Origin: Caulobacterales bacterium 32-69-10
GTDB lineage: Bacteria; Pseudomonadota; Alphaproteobacteria; Caulobacterales; Caulobacteraceae
NCBI GenBank assembly: GCA_002280485.1
Contig: NCED01000059.1
Coordinates: forward strand, 1 to 9,816
Length of the DNA: 9,816 nucleotides
Direction: 5' to 3'
Below the pieces are notes generated by a model. That model saw only the letters and a program-made list of their open reading frames with translations, made no database searches and was not told the DNA's origin. This document shows, one piece after another, positions 8,361 through 9,816 of the stretch. The position numbers were made by a program, and so were the translations under genes. The first letter of the stretch is position 1; every line of letters starts with the position of its first letter.

Positions 8361-9053
8361 CTAGCTCTTCACGGCCGTCACGCCGGTGATCGGCGCCTCG
8401 GCGCCGTGGATATTCACCAGCACGCCCAGCGAGCTCTGGCGCACCCCCGACACCGGCCCGGTGACCGTGACGCCCGTAGCGACCGCGGAGCCGTTGGCGT
8501 CCTTGGCGGCGATGGACAGGGTGTAGACCTTGCCCTCAACCCCGTCGGTCACGCCCTTGCCGTCCCAGGTGAAGGCGTGCTCGCCCTTGGTCAGGTCGGG
8601 CGCGGCGCCGGTCCACACCACCTTGCCCGCCGCGTCGGTGATCGTGAGGGTCGCGTTGGAAGCGCTCTTGTCGAGCACATAGTCCCAGCTGGCCTTGCCG
8701 TCCTTCAGGGCGGCGTCGGAACTGACGACGGTGACCGTCTTGCCGATCATGCCGATGGCGTCGCCGACATTGCCGTTCTCGCCCTGGGTGACCAGGCTCT
8801 TGAGCAGTTGGTTCGACAAGAGCTGCTGCTGCACCCCCGTCATCTGCACGAGCTGCTGGGTGAAGGCGTTGGTGTCGAGCGGCGAGGTCGGGTCCTGGTT
8901 CTTCAGCTGCGCGGTGAGCAGCGACAGGAAGGTCTCGTAGCTCGAGGTCAGGTTGGCCTGGCCCGAGGCGAGGCTGTCCGTGGTCGAGTTCTTGTCGACG
9001 GACCCGACGGCCCCGCGCTGGTTCGCCAGATAGTCGCTGATTTCGATGGCCAT
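8361..9053 (-). CDS. flgD: FlgD, hook cap / hook assembly scaffold protein
   Basis: This 230-residue protein is the scaffold under which hook subunits polymerise. It is shed when the hook is complete. The conserved N-terminal region includes ETFLSLLTAQLKNQDPTSPL (40-59) and FTQQLVQMTGVQQQLLSNQL (64-83), which is diagnostic for FlgD. The C-terminal half (about 105-215) has the beta-rich Tudor/Fn3-like pattern, with GMIGKTVTV, AAGKVVWTG and a W-D-G-K segment. Length is normal. The ATG at 9053 lies 11 bases after the fliK stop and follows AGGGGA, so the two genes are probably cotranscribed. flgE comes after a 147-base spacer. Confidence 0.95.
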   Translation of the reverse strand: MAIEISDYLANQRGAVGSVDKNSTTDSLASGQANLTSSYETFLSLLTAQLKNQDPTSPLDTNAFTQQLVQMTGVQQQLLSNQLLKSLVTQGENGNVGDAIGMIGKTVTVVSSDAALKDGKASWDYVLDKSASNATLTITDAAGKVVWTGAAPDLTKGEHAFTWDGKGVTDGVEGKVYTLSIAAKDANGSAVATGVTVTGPVSGVRQSSLGVLVNIHGAEAPITGVTAVKS

Positions 9054-9064
9054 GGCCTGGTCCC

Positions 9065-9816
9065 CTAGATCCTGATGTCCAACCCGCCGGCGGCCTTGCG
9101 TCGATACGCGGCCCCCGTCGCCAGGTCGGCCTGGTCTGCGGTCTCTGTCGCCGCCCCGAAGGCCCGGCCGCGCCGCGGGGCCGAGGCCGGGTCGCGGCCC
9201 GTCTGGGCGTCGCCGGCGAGGCTGCTGCCGCTCTCGCGGGAATCGAAGCTCAGTCCTCCGCCTGAAAGGTCGAAGCCGGAGCGCTCCAGCGCGGCGCGCA
9301 GTTCGCCCGCGCGGGCCTTCAGCGCTTCGGCCGCCTCGGGCCGGTCGAAGGACAGGGCGGCGGAGAGCCGGCCGCGGGCGTCGATCTGCACCTGCACATT
9401 GACCTGGCCCAGGCCGTCGGGATCGAGCTGGACGTCGAAGCGGCTGGTGCGGCCCTCCATCTTCCGGACGATCTGAGCGGCCAGGTGGGTCGCCGTGCCG
9501 GCGGTCGCCGCGGCGGCCGCGGTCGACGTGCCGGCCTGGGGCGCAGGCGCGGCGGGAGCGGTCGCCGTCGCCGCTGGCGCGGCATCGGGTTCAGGCTCGG
9601 CGAGCGGGGCCGCGGGCGCGTCGTCGGCGCCGGCGAGCAGGGCGGCTTCGCCTTCGACCGACGCGGCGGGGGTCACGGCCGCGGTCGTCTGGGCGCCGGC
9701 TGCGGCCGGGGCGCCGTCGACGGGAATCGAGGCGCCGTCGGCCTGGACGGCGCGTCCGGCCACCTTGGGCGAGGGGCCGGCCGTCTTTGCGGAAGAGGCG
9801 ACCGGCTTGGCCGCTC
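9065..9816 (-). CDS. fliK: FliK, hook-length control protein (C-terminal part)
   Basis: The frame is open from the TAG at 9065-9067 to the window edge, giving 249 residues of a longer protein; the start lies outside. The GTG at 9763 is an internal valine, since the frame continues upstream without a stop (AAKPVASSAKTAGPSPK). The visible N-terminal half is low in complexity and rich in Ala, Pro and Thr, as expected for the stretched ruler part of FliK. The C-terminal Flg_hook domain follows: LAAQIVRKMEGRTSRFDVQL, then DPDGLGQVNVQVQIDARGRL, and a helix with EALKARAGELRAALERSGFD. This domain contacts the FlhB switch and changes export from hook to filament substrates. FliK sequence is poorly conserved, but this domain and the flgD-flgE neighbours make the call firm. 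Confidence 0.88.
   Translation of the reverse strand, partial: AAKPVASSAKTAGPSPKVAGRAVQADGASIPVDGAPAAAGAQTTAAVTPAASVEGEAALLAGADDAPAAPLAEPEPDAAPAATATAPAAPAPQAGTSTAAAAATAGTATHLAAQIVRKMEGRTSRFDVQLDPDGLGQVNVQVQIDARGRLSAALSFDRPEAAEALKARAGELRAALERSGFDLSGGGLSFDSRESGSSLAGDAQTGRDPASAPRRGRAFGAATETADQADLATGAAYRRKAAGGLDIRI

Noticed and set aside
9761..9763. GTG as the start codon of fliK
   Set aside because: The frame stays open upstream to the window edge with similar Ala/Lys/Pro-rich sequence, so this is an internal valine and the gene is cut by the window.

Overview
The window is a flagellar gene block from an alphaproteobacterium of the Caulobacterales (Caulobacter/Phenylobacterium type; genus not resolvable by eye). 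The evidence is high G+C coding DNA, a full set of Caulobacter-style flagellar genes (fliF-fliG-fliH/flbE-fliN-flbD), the lineage-typical regulator gene sciP beside them, and two promoters with CtrA-like boxes (TTAA-N7-TTAA type). Every supported gene is on the minus strand, so transcription runs from high to low coordinates.

Layout in the order of transcription. (1) 9816 to 6783 holds hook genes: the C-terminal part of fliK (hook-length control; its start lies outside the window), flgD (hook cap) and flgE (hook protein). fliK and flgD are 11 bases apart. A 147-base spacer with two hairpins separates flgD from flgE. (2) 6782 to 6337 holds an A+T-rich control region with a CtrA-like promoter, then sciP, which encodes the small CtrA-inhibiting transcription factor. 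(3) 6336 to 6177 holds a strong two-way terminator, a dyad carrying a GANTC methylation site, and the CtrA-like promoter of fliF. (4) 6176 to 1 is one tightly packed operon: fliF (MS ring, TTG start), fliG, fliH and fliN (rotor/switch and export), flbD (sigma-54 activator with a degenerate receiver domain), a complete class A beta-lactamase gene, and the 5' end of flhA (export gate).

The most unusual item is the beta-lactamase gene at 200-1081. It has all the catalytic motifs of a working serine beta-lactamase and a probable Tat signal peptide. It overlaps the end of flbD by 11 bases and the start of flhA by 1 base, so it appears built into the flagellar operon and not dropped in with its own promoter. 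If the reading is right, the enzyme would be made with the early flagellar genes, under CtrA/SciP cell-cycle control.

Together the window encodes early flagellar structures (MS ring, switch, export), the regulator that turns on later sigma-54 hook genes (FlbD), those hook genes, and the CtrA antagonist (SciP) that limits CtrA-dependent transcription. No tRNA, rRNA, CRISPR or insertion sequence was seen, and no stretch over 300 bases lacks a gene.
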